This document shows positions 18,100-25,969 of a stretch of DNA of 64,000 bases, one piece after another. Made by a program: the position numbers and the translations under genes. The stretch comes from Acidobacteriaceae bacterium (GTDB lineage Bacteria; Acidobacteriota; Terriglobia; Bryobacterales; Bryobacteraceae): the NCBI GenBank assembly GCA_020247055.1, contig JADCJL010000226.1, positions 1 through 64,000 on the forward strand, read 5' to 3'. The notes under the pieces are model-generated. The model searched no databases, had not been told where the DNA came from, and worked only from the letters and a program-made list of their open reading frames with translations. How positions within the stretch are numbered: position 1 is the stretch's first letter; each line of letters starts with the position of its first letter.

Positions 18100-18816
18100 T
18101 CAGTATCGTGGGGAAGGGGCCCATTTCGTGGTGACCCTAAGATGTTTTTTGACCATGTCGACCAAGCCGGCGCGGGTGGCGTGGCCGCTTTTACAGTATT
18201 CGATGACGGGGCGTTCGCGGCGTTCGACTTCGTCGATGGCTTCCTGGAGTTGAGGCAGTACCGCGGGCGGGATGATGAGCACGCCGTGTTGGTCGATTTG
18301 GAGGAGATCGCCGGGGTTGATGAGTTCGCCGTCGAGGAGGACGGGTTGATTGAAGTCGACGATGTGGACGTAGCCGTGGGAGACGCAGGTGGCGCGATAG
18401 GCGGCTTGAAAGCCGAGGGATTTCATTTCGTCCAGATCGCGGACGGCGCCATCGGTGACGGTGGCGATGCAGCCCAGGGCCATGTGGACGCTGGCGTTGA
18501 CTTCTCCCCAGAAGCAGGCACTGCCGGGCTGTGGGTCGATGTCCTTGACGACGGCGATGCGGGGACCGGGGATGGACTCGATGTGTTCCCAGTAATCGAA
18601 GCTTTCTTTTTTGCCGTAGCTATCGGGACCTTCGCCGGAGATGATGCAGGTGCTGGCGTAACCGGCCAGGGGGGCGATGCCGGGCTGGAGGACGCGCCAG
18701 CCGGGTTTGAGGAAGCCACGGTTGCGGGGACGAACTTCGAACAGTTCAATGGCGTTGGCGATGGTGGGGGTGTTGTAGTGGCGGAGGGGCGCAAGGGGGT
18801 CAGGGGTGGAGAGCAA
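18100..18816 (-). CDS. RraA-family aldolase-like protein
   Basis: About 238 residues from a TTG at 18816 preceded by AAAGGA; an ATG at 18867 would add 17 residues and lie deeper inside the symporter gene. The fold signature is TPTIANAIELFEVRPR near the N-terminus, then WGEVNASVHMALGCIATVTDGAVRDLDEM, containing the Arg-Asp pair that binds the divalent metal and pyruvate moiety in HMG/CHA aldolases. The family also includes RraA regulators of RNase E, but those lack this catabolic context. It overlaps the symporter stop by 17 bp, indicating translational coupling. A role in cleaving a pyruvate-yielding acid is inferred. Confidence 0.85.
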   Translation of the reverse strand: MLSTPDPLAPLRHYNTPTIANAIELFEVRPRNRGFLKPGWRVLQPGIAPLAGYASTCIISGEGPDSYGKKESFDYWEHIESIPGPRIAVVKDIDPQPGSACFWGEVNASVHMALGCIATVTDGAVRDLDEMKSLGFQAAYRATCVSHGYVHIVDFNQPVLLDGELINPGDLLQIDQHGVLIIPPAVLPQLQEAIDEVERRERPVIEYCKSGHATRAGLVDMVKKHLRVTTKWAPSPRY

Positions 18817-20245
18817 GTGAGCTTTTCCTTTTTCCGGGTTGGGAGAGCAGGCTGATGGCGTAGCCACCGCCGTAGGCGACGGCGGCGGCCGACAGACCGT
18901 GCCAGAGCCAGGACACGTGGGCGAGCCGGGCGAGAGCGATGACGCTGGCGGTGCCGAGAATCATGCCCCAGAAGGCGCCGGCGGCGGTGGCGCGGGTGGA
19001 GGTCATGCCGAGAAGAAATGCTCCGGCGAGGCTGCCGCCGAAGAAGTTTTGGAGTTTGGTTGAGAGGACGAGGATGTTGCCGAAGCGTTCGACCCCGAGG
19101 GCGAGCAGTGTGGCGGACAGGCCGATGGCGGCGGTGAGGTAGCGGGCGCGGGTAACGTTCATGGAGGTGGCGCCGAGGCGACCAAGGAAGTCGGAACTGG
19201 CGACGGTGGCGAGCGAGTTGAGAACGCTGGAGGCGGCGCTCATGGCGGCCGAGGCGACGGCGGCGAGGAGGAGTCCGCGGAAGCCCGGGGGGAGTTCTTC
19301 GAGGATGAACTTGGCAAAGATGCGGTCCGGGGGGACATTGGCGAGGGTCTTTTCGGGATGGGCGTGGTAGAAGACCCAGAGGCCGGCGCCGGTGAGAAAA
19401 TAGAGAGCGCCAACCAAGGCGGCAATGGCCATGGTGCAGATGAGGGCGAGGCGGGCCCGTTGGACGGTATCTGTCGTCATCATTTTCTGCAGTTCGGCCT
19501 GGTTGACGCCGTACTGGCTGAGGAGGACGAGCGCGCCGCCGAGGATGCCGTTGAGGATGGTGTATTCGGTTTCCCAATCGACGCTCGCGTCCCAAAGGCG
19601 CAGTTTGCCAGCGGCAGCGGCGGCATGCCATACGTGAGCGAGACCGCCACTCGATTCTGCGATCAGGTAGCCGGTCGAGGTGAGCCCGGCCAAGAGGATG
19701 AGGAGTTGCAGGGTGTCGGTCCAGATGACAGCCTTAATCCCGCCGAGGGTGGTGTAGAGCGTGATGAAGCAGCCGGTGCCGATGACGATGAGCCATAAAG
19801 GCAGACCGGTCATTTCGACAAAGAGCAAACTGGGAGCGTAGAGGCCGATGGAGAGGTAGAAGAACTTGAGGAGGAAAAACTGACCGCCGCCCCAGAGGCG
19901 GGTGCGGAGGTCGAAGCGAGACTCCAAATATTCGTAGATGCTGAACACCTGCAGGCGGTAGAAGTAGGGCAGCATGACCCAACCAACCAGGAAGACGGCC
20001 AAGGGGGTGCCGAGGCGGTATTGGAGGAAGCGCAGATCGCTATGAAAGGCCTGTCCTGGTGCTCCGAGGAAAGAGATAGCGCCGAGGATTGTCGCGATGC
20101 CGCTGAAGGCGGCGGCCCACCAAGGCATCTGGCGCTGGCCGAGGAAGTAATCGGCGAGCGAACGCTGCCCGCGGAAGAAGAAGCTTCCGAGGGCAAAGAC
20201 GCCAAGGAGGTAGGCGACGACGATGGCGGAATCGATAGAGTGCAT
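18800..20245 (-). CDS. sodium:solute symporter (SSS family)
   Basis: 481 residues with about 13 hydrophobic segments. Family motifs include SLADYFLGQRQMPWWAAAFSGIAT near residue 30, the long R...QYRLG segment, and FRGLLLAAVASAAMSAASSVLNSLATVASSDF near residue 320, which contains the SSS Na+-site signature. SSS proteins include sialic-acid, glucose and carboxylate carriers; the sequence alone does not tell which substrate. It starts 7 bp after the TonB-dependent receptor stop and overlaps the RraA-like gene, so outer-membrane and inner-membrane uptake are encoded side by side. Confidence 0.93.
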   Translation of the reverse strand: MHSIDSAIVVAYLLGVFALGSFFFRGQRSLADYFLGQRQMPWWAAAFSGIATILGAISFLGAPGQAFHSDLRFLQYRLGTPLAVFLVGWVMLPYFYRLQVFSIYEYLESRFDLRTRLWGGGQFFLLKFFYLSIGLYAPSLLFVEMTGLPLWLIVIGTGCFITLYTTLGGIKAVIWTDTLQLLILLAGLTSTGYLIAESSGGLAHVWHAAAAAGKLRLWDASVDWETEYTILNGILGGALVLLSQYGVNQAELQKMMTTDTVQRARLALICTMAIAALVGALYFLTGAGLWVFYHAHPEKTLANVPPDRIFAKFILEELPPGFRGLLLAAVASAAMSAASSVLNSLATVASSDFLGRLGATSMNVTRARYLTAAIGLSATLLALGVERFGNILVLSTKLQNFFGGSLAGAFLLGMTSTRATAAGAFWGMILGTASVIALARLAHVSWLWHGLSAAAVAYGGGYAISLLSQPGKRKSSLALHP

Positions 20246-20252
20246 CGTCTGG

Positions 20253-23200
20253 TCAGAAAGTATATTTCAGCGCAAGCTGGAGGTTGCGCGCCTGGGCGTT
20301 GCCGCGAATGATGCCGAAAGCGGGATTCCCGAAAGTTTGGCCGGGAAGGCCGAGATTGGTGTGATTGGGGAAGTTGTACATCTCAGCGCGAAACTGGAGC
20401 GCGTGGCCTTCGACGATGCGGAAAGTCTTCATGGCGGTGAGATCGATGTTGACGAGGCCGGGAGCGGTGACGAGGTTGCGCGCGGAGTTGCCGAAGGTGA
20501 AGCTGGGGGGAGCGGCGAAGGCGCTGCGGAGAAACCACTGGTCGATGCCGCGCTGAGTGCCGGAGAGTTCCCAGGGACCGTTTACATTGGCGCGAACGAT
20601 ACGAGTACCAGCGTTGGCGAGGTCGCCCTGGGTGTTGATGGACAGCGGGAAGCCGCTTTGGATGGCGACGACGCTCGAGGTCTGCCAGCCGCCGAGAATG
20701 CCGTGGGCGATCCGATTGCGGAACCGCCAGGGGAGTTCGTAGAGGATGGTGCTGGTAAGGCGATGGGCGACGTTGAACCCTGAGAGGCCTTTTTCGAGGA
20801 ATAGACGCGAAGGGTCCTGAGCGAAGGCACTTTCCTGGCCACCGAGGCCGGTCCAGGAGGAGGTGTCGTCGAGGCTTTTCGACCAGGTGTAGTTTGCGGT
20901 GAGTTGGAGGCCGCGTTGGAAACGGCGTTCGAAGGAGAGTTGGAGGGCGTGGTAGGTGGAGTTGGAGTTACTGGTTTGGTCGACGATTCCGGCGATGAGG
21001 GGATAGCGGCGGCGGGCCTGGATAGCGCCCGCCGTGGGAGGCAGGGCCGGGTTACCTTCCTGGCGGCGTTCGAGATGAGTGCCTTTGCTGCCGACATAGC
21101 TGGCGCGGGCGACCATGCTGCTGGCGAGTGCGCGTTCGATGCCGAAGTTCCATTGCTGGGTATAGCCATTGAGAAAGTTGTCGGGCGACATGGTGTTGAT
21201 GAGAGGGATGGCCGGGACGAGGCTGGAGGGATTGACGGAGGGAAAGACGCCGAAGCGAAGTTCGGGGGTGGTGGTGCCGCTGGTGAGGTCGGTCCGTAAC
21301 AAGAAGGGAGGGTTGAGCGTTTGCTGGAGTTGGACGTTGGCGATGGGCTGCGCCCAGAAGACGCCGTAGGCGCTACGGAGGACGGTGCGGTTGCCGCCGA
21401 AGGGGCGCCAAGCGAGGCCGAGGCGGGGGGCGAGGTTGTTATTGATGGCACGACGGAGGTTATTGTCTCGCCAGCGGGAGATCGGATAGCGGAGGTCGAC
21501 GGCGAGCTTAGCGTCCTTGGCGTAAGCGACGGTGCCGTTTGAGTAATCGAAGATGGACCAGCGGTTATTGGCTTCCGTCCAAGCGCCATCGCGTTCCCAG
21601 CGCAGGCCGAGATTGAGGGTGAGGCGCGAATTAAGGTTCCAGTCGTCCTGGAGGTAGAGACTGAGCTTCTGGTTCCGCAGACGGCCCGCTTCGAAGCCGA
21701 CGGGGTTGAGGATGCGTTGCTGCTGGGGCAGACCGAGCAGGAGATCGGGCAGTCCGTTGGCGTATTGGCGACCGCGTTCGCCGGTGAAGGAGCCGTTGAA
21801 GACGTAGAAGCCGGCGGAGGTTTGCGGCTGGAAGTTGCGATTGGCGTATTTGCGCCAGTCACCACCGAGCTTGACGGCGTGCTTGCCCCGGACCCACGTG
21901 AACTGATCGATGATCTGGTAGACATCCTCGTCCCGGAGCAGCGGGATGGCGTCGTTGCCGCCGAAGCCGGCGAAGTTGGCGACGGAGACGGAGGGGAAGC
22001 GCTTCAGGCTATCGGAGGCGGCGAAGCTGGGGAGGCCGAGTTCGGCCGGGAAGTCGCGGCCAACCCCATCGGGGATGAGGCCGAACCGATAGCGGGTGAA
22101 GCCGAAGCGAACCTCGTTGAGCGTGGTGGGTGTGAGGAGCTTGGTATGAGCGAGAACGCCCCCTTTATGTTTGTTGGTGGTGATTTGGCCGTTGTAGAGG
22201 ATGTTGTTGGCAAGATCTTCCCGGTCGGTCCAGGAGTAGCGGGCCATGAGAGTATCGCGGGAGGTGATTTGCCAATCGCCACGGGCGTGGAATTGATCAC
22301 GATTGCTGGGGCTAGAAAGGTTTTGCTGGTAGTTCCGGGTCGGGTCGCCAAAGATGTTTGGCTGCGGGTAGAGAGCGACGAGTTTCTGCGCCGGGGAACT
22401 GATGCGGGACGGAGGGATGCGATTGCCGGGGAAGGGCACGCGGGCGTTGGCCGCGTTGATTTCGAGAGGGTCGTAGATGAGGGGCGTTCCGGAGAAGTCG
22501 CCTGAGCGTTGGGCGGAGTTGGGGACGAGGAAGCCCCCGACGTTAAGATCCCGGCGGCGAAGGGCCTCGTAGTTGGCGAACCAGAAGAGTTTGTTTTTGA
22601 TGGCGGGCCCGCCGACGGAGGCGCCGAAGACATTTTGGCGGAGGGGCTGGCGTCGATTGCCGAAGAAGTTGGGGAAGAAACCGTTGGCGTCGAATTTGTC
22701 GTTGCGGAGAAATTCGAACAGGGCGCCGTGGAGTTGGTTGGAGCCGTTCTTGAGAGCGACGTTGACGACGGCGCCGGCGGCGCGGCCGTATTCGGCGGAG
22801 TAGCTGGAGGTTTGAACTTTGAACTCCTGCACGGCGTCGAGGCTCGGTACGACCACGGCGTTGCCGAAGAGGGTAGCGTTGTTGTCGACGCCATCGAGCA
22901 TGAAGTTATTGTGTTCGACGCGCTGGCCGTTGACGGAGAGGGAGATGCCTTCCTGGCGGGAGCGGTTGACGTCGTTGCCGGGTGCGCCGGTGGTGGCGCC
23001 GGGGACGAGGGTGGCGAGCGCCATGAAGTTGCGGTTGCCGATGGGCATCTGAATGATTGTCCGGTTGTCGACAATTTGCGCGAGCGCGGAAGTTTCCGTA
23101 TTGACGAGGGTCTGGCCGCCCTCGACGGTGATGGATTCTCTGGTGTCGCCGGTTTGGAGCGCGACATCAACGCGGACGGTCTGATCGACCTCGAGCCGGA

Positions 23201-23462
23201 TGTTGCGTTGTTCAAACCTTTTGAAGCCGCTGGCTTCGACGCCGACCGAGTAGTTGCCGACGACCAGATTGGTGAGCAGGTAGACGCCATCGAGGCCGGA
23301 GTTGATGGGGCGGGCGATTCCGGTGTCGAGATTGGTGACCGTGATGCGGGCGTTCGGGACGATGGCGCCGCTGGGGTCGGAGACGATGCCGGTGATGCGG
23401 GCGGTGGTAGTTTGGGCGAGTGCTGCGGCAGCGAGAAAGAACAGCGCCGGGATGGACTTCAT
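20253..23462 (-). CDS. TonB-dependent receptor, Oar-like, with carboxypeptidase-regulatory N-domain
   Basis: About 1069 residues from ATG at 23462, chosen because MKSIPALFFLAAAALAQ is a signal peptide and because this ATG overlaps the preceding stop as ATGA. Residues 20-100 form a CarboxypepD_reg beta-sandwich (ARITGIVSDPSGAIVPNARITVTN). The plug follows (PIGNRNFMALATLVPGA; NGQRVEHNNFMLDGVDNN), then a long beta-barrel ending in ...NLQLALKYTF with the C-terminal aromatic residue used for outer-membrane insertion. This architecture is greatly expanded in Solibacter-type genomes. It is the presumed outer-membrane importer of the operon. Confidence 0.93.
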   Translation of the reverse strand: MKSIPALFFLAAAALAQTTTARITGIVSDPSGAIVPNARITVTNLDTGIARPINSGLDGVYLLTNLVVGNYSVGVEASGFKRFEQRNIRLEVDQTVRVDVALQTGDTRESITVEGGQTLVNTETSALAQIVDNRTIIQMPIGNRNFMALATLVPGATTGAPGNDVNRSRQEGISLSVNGQRVEHNNFMLDGVDNNATLFGNAVVVPSLDAVQEFKVQTSSYSAEYGRAAGAVVNVALKNGSNQLHGALFEFLRNDKFDANGFFPNFFGNRRQPLRQNVFGASVGGPAIKNKLFWFANYEALRRRDLNVGGFLVPNSAQRSGDFSGTPLIYDPLEINAANARVPFPGNRIPPSRISSPAQKLVALYPQPNIFGDPTRNYQQNLSSPSNRDQFHARGDWQITSRDTLMARYSWTDREDLANNILYNGQITTNKHKGGVLAHTKLLTPTTLNEVRFGFTRYRFGLIPDGVGRDFPAELGLPSFAASDSLKRFPSVSVANFAGFGGNDAIPLLRDEDVYQIIDQFTWVRGKHAVKLGGDWRKYANRNFQPQTSAGFYVFNGSFTGERGRQYANGLPDLLLGLPQQQRILNPVGFEAGRLRNQKLSLYLQDDWNLNSRLTLNLGLRWERDGAWTEANNRWSIFDYSNGTVAYAKDAKLAVDLRYPISRWRDNNLRRAINNNLAPRLGLAWRPFGGNRTVLRSAYGVFWAQPIANVQLQQTLNPPFLLRTDLTSGTTTPELRFGVFPSVNPSSLVPAIPLINTMSPDNFLNGYTQQWNFGIERALASSMVARASYVGSKGTHLERRQEGNPALPPTAGAIQARRRYPLIAGIVDQTSNSNSTYHALQLSFERRFQRGLQLTANYTWSKSLDDTSSWTGLGGQESAFAQDPSRLFLEKGLSGFNVAHRLTSTILYELPWRFRNRIAHGILGGWQTSSVVAIQSGFPLSINTQGDLANAGTRIVRANVNGPWELSGTQRGIDQWFLRSAFAAPPSFTFGNSARNLVTAPGLVNIDLTAMKTFRIVEGHALQFRAEMYNFPNHTNLGLPGQTFGNPAFGIIRGNAQARNLQLALKYTF

Positions 23463-24322
23463 GGGATAACCTCTGAGGATTTGCTGATGGGGAGAAATTC
23501 CGGGGTGTAGGTGCCACCGATGCGCAGTTGCGCCATCGCTTCGTTCAGACCGCGGAAGCCGCCATGGAGGACGAAGGACGGATACAAAGAGTTGATTTGG
23601 TTTTGGATGGAGTACGCGCGGGGCCAATCGGACTGTCGCGCGGCGGACATCAGTGAGACGGCGAGGTGTGGTACGACGTTGTGGAAACCACCGGTGATGC
23701 CGTCAAAGCCGGCTTCGAGGCTATGGGCCATTTTGAGTTCGGCGCCGCAGATGAGGGAGAAGCGATGGCGGGGGAGCTGCCTTTCGAGTAGGGATCGCCA
23801 GAAGGAGTCGTCGTCGCCCGAGTGCTTGATGCCATGGATGTTGGGGTGCTGTGCGAGCGTGGCAATGCAATCGACGGTGAGAGAATTGGCGACTTGTTTG
23901 GGATTGTCGTAGAGGAGGAGGGGATACGGCGAGTGCGCGGCGATGGCGAGGAAGAAGGCTTCCAGGTCGGCGGTGGAGTAGCGGAAGAAGTAGGGCGGCA
24001 GGGCGACGACGGCGCGCAGAGGTAAGCCGGCGAGGCGATCTATATTGGCAAGGACGCGGGTGACGCTGGTGTCGGAGACGCCAGCGTAGACGGGGACACG
24101 TTGGTTGACCAGTTCGACAACGGCGGCAATCAAGGTAGTTTGTCGGTTGGGGGTGTGGAAGGCGAAGCCGCCCATGGAGCCGTTGACGAAGATGGCGTCG
24201 ATGCCGGCGGCGAGTTCGAATTCGACGAGCGTGGAGAGAGTGACGCGGTCGATGCTCCCATCTGGCAGTAGCGGCGTGGCCAGCGGCAGGATAACTCCGG
24301 AGGGCTTGGGACGGGGATCCAT
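23459..24322 (-). CDS. dihydrodipicolinate synthase / N-acetylneuraminate lyase family aldolase
   Basis: 287 residues, a class I TIM-barrel aldolase. The Schiff-base Lys is in IHGIKHSGDD and the conserved Tyr in LLLYDNPK. The substrate-binding loop, GSTGE or GTTGE in NanA and DapA, is NGSMGGFAF here, so the Glu is replaced by Gly and the substrate probably differs from both. Its start overlaps the regulator stop (TGATG) and its stop overlaps the receptor start (ATGA), so the three genes are tightly coupled. A role in splitting a 2-keto acid into pyruvate plus an aldehyde is inferred from family and context; lysine biosynthesis is unlikely. Confidence 0.87.
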   Translation of the reverse strand: MDPRPKPSGVILPLATPLLPDGSIDRVTLSTLVEFELAAGIDAIFVNGSMGGFAFHTPNRQTTLIAAVVELVNQRVPVYAGVSDTSVTRVLANIDRLAGLPLRAVVALPPYFFRYSTADLEAFFLAIAAHSPYPLLLYDNPKQVANSLTVDCIATLAQHPNIHGIKHSGDDDSFWRSLLERQLPRHRFSLICGAELKMAHSLEAGFDGITGGFHNVVPHLAVSLMSAARQSDWPRAYSIQNQINSLYPSFVLHGGFRGLNEAMAQLRIGGTYTPEFLPISKSSEVIP

Positions 24323-25059
24323 CAGAGCTTTTCCGCCTCTTCGCGGGCGATAAACTCAGCGACGCGACGGCGAATGGCGGTCCAGTTTTCCGTCAGATGA
24401 GCTTCCAGTTCGTTGGTGGCATCGTTGGGCGTACCTTGGCAGATTGCTTCGATGAGCCGTTTGTGGGTACCCCGGGGCAAGGGGGATGAGGCGTGGTGGT
24501 CGCGGGTTTCCTTGCTGCGCATGAGGAGGCTCATGGCGAACAGCGGCGAGGTCAGCTGGATAAGCAGCTTTTCGATGGTGGCGTGGCCGGAGATCTGCCA
24601 GATGCGCTGGTGGAGGCGGAAGTCGGACTGCCCGGCGCGGAGCGGGTCTTTTTCGCGCTGCAGCTGTTTTTCAAAGGCGTTGAGTTCTTCGCGTTGTGCG
24701 TTGTGGATGCGTTCGGTGGCGAGTCGCACGGCGCGGCTTTCGAGGAGGATGCGGGCTTCGACGATTTCATCGATTTGCTCGGGGCGCAGTTCGATGACGC
24801 GGGCGCCGCGATAGGAGTTGAATTCCAGCAGGCCTTCGTGGACGAGCTGCTGCATGGCTTCGCGGAGAATGGCGCGGGAGACGCCGAGCTCTTCAGCGAG
24901 GGGAATTTCCTTGACGCGCTCTCCGCAACGGAGGCGGCCGGAGAGGATGGCGTTGCGCAGGGAGGTGTACACCTTGTCGCGGGTGGATTCCTTGGTCACT
25001 CGTTGGACTCGGCCGGGTGGTGAGGCGGGCACGGGGAGAAGGAGGGCGGGCTTGGGCAT
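24322..25059 (-). CDS. GntR-family transcriptional regulator (FCD subfamily)
   Basis: About 245 residues from ATG at 25059; a TTG at 25083 is in frame but lies inside the operator palindrome. The N-terminal winged helix spans about residues 20-85 (SLRNAILSGRLRCGERVKE, ELGVSRAILREAMQQLVHEGLLEF). The C-terminal FCD domain has the helical ligand-binding pattern EIVEARILLESRAVRLATERI...FRLHQRIWQISGH and a late His in GTHKRLIEAI, matching the Asp/His metal-binding set of FCD proteins that sense carboxylic acids. It is the first gene of the operon and probably represses itself and all downstream genes until the pathway substrate is present. Confidence 0.9.
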   Translation of the reverse strand: MPKPALLLPVPASPPGRVQRVTKESTRDKVYTSLRNAILSGRLRCGERVKEIPLAEELGVSRAILREAMQQLVHEGLLEFNSYRGARVIELRPEQIDEIVEARILLESRAVRLATERIHNAQREELNAFEKQLQREKDPLRAGQSDFRLHQRIWQISGHATIEKLLIQLTSPLFAMSLLMRSKETRDHHASSPLPRGTHKRLIEAICQGTPNDATNELEAHLTENWTAIRRRVAEFIAREEAEKL

Positions 25060-25071
25060 CTGAAATTGTCT

Positions 25072-25108
25072 TATTGTCGACAATATTACGAATGAGCGCC
25101 GCCGTCAA
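25072..25108 (-). promoter_or_regulatory. sigma70-type promoter with overlapping GntR operator
   Basis: On the minus strand, -35 TTGACG (25108-25103), a 17-bp spacer and -10 TATTGT (25085-25080). A perfect 14-bp palindrome TATTGTCGACAATA (25085-25072) covers the -10 box. TTGT-N2-ACAA dyads of this type are typical FCD-GntR operators. Transcription would start near 25073, leaving a leader of about 15 nt before the ATG at 25059. Binding here would block RNA polymerase, so simple autorepression is predicted. Confidence 0.72.
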
Positions 25109-25969
25109 GCAGCGCAGTAGTCTGAACGGGGCGTTCTGGAGGTTGCTCAGACGGTCCGCGTGTATGGGCAGCGGTTGGAGCGTATTCATAATGCGCTAGA
25201 GAGCCTGGCCGAGAGCAGCAGGGGGGGCGTAGGCGACAGGGGCGCGATGCGTAGCCAGGGCACTACCGTTGGGTGGGCGGGAGGCCCGTGGTTATTGGGG
25301 TAATGAATCCGGCGGTTGTGACTCTCCATGCCCGGCTTGCGCGGCGGCATAAGCCACGGATGACGATGGGATAGGGAGGGGCGCGCCGGCAGTATGAGGC
25401 GTCGCTGGGGATTCGGGAGAAGCGCGAGGGGAAGGATCCGGAGAGCGCGGCGGCGAGCAGGGGACGCGTGGCTTGGAGTTAACCGAGGCTGGGGCGAGAG
25501 GGGGTGGAGAGACGGGAGAAATTCAACTGCCAGATTTAACAACTCTCTGCAGATGGCCGTCGTGGAGCGGAATCAGGAAATCCAGACACTGCTGAGGAAC
25601 TCGCGCACAACCGACTCGCTCCGGCCTGTGCGCTACAGGGGGAATTTGCTCCTGTTCGCCGCTGCGGAGGAGGGCTGGGTATTTCTCACCGTCGCTGGAG
25701 GCTTGAGGCTGTGGGCGCCGAAGCCGCCCAAGAAGCAACGGGGCAGGCCCCGGACGAGCCCGACGGCCACAGAGCTACCGGGTGGCCATGCCGGGGCTTC
25801 GGGGCAGCTATGGTCCAAGAAACAAGCGTTCCCGCAGAAACGGTTCGTTGCGAGCCGTAACCAGGACCACTCAGGCGGCGTAAAGCGAAAACCGCAGACG
25901 ACAACCCGGGCAGTAAATGGTGCCGCGGCTGCGGAACAGCAGCGACACCCGGAACTGGATGGAACCTAG
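25109..25969. other. non-coding region between GntR promoter and rpsA 3' end
   Basis: About 860 bp. It holds copy 2 of the dispersed repeat (25277-25300). Frames on both strands stay open for long stretches but are Arg/Pro/Gly-rich, lack ribosome-binding sites and match no family I know. A KKQRGRPRT patch on the plus strand near 25727-25755 resembles an AT-hook or a transposase linker, too little for a call. It may contain old mobile-element debris. Confidence 0.45.
25277..25300. repeat. dispersed intergenic repeat, copy 2
   Basis: Identical over 24 bp to 9569-9592 and in the same orientation, with diverged similarity extending to the right through about 25345. It lies roughly 220 bp upstream of the GntR operon start. 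Confidence 0.65.

Noticed and set aside
23459-24322. Assigning the aldolase as dapA or nanA
   Set aside because: The GxTGE loop is altered and the context is catabolic; only the family is supported.
25394-25969. 191-codon plus-strand frame, possible transposase remnant
   Set aside because: Only a short GRPRT patch is suggestive; no catalytic motif, terminal repeats or ribosome-binding site.
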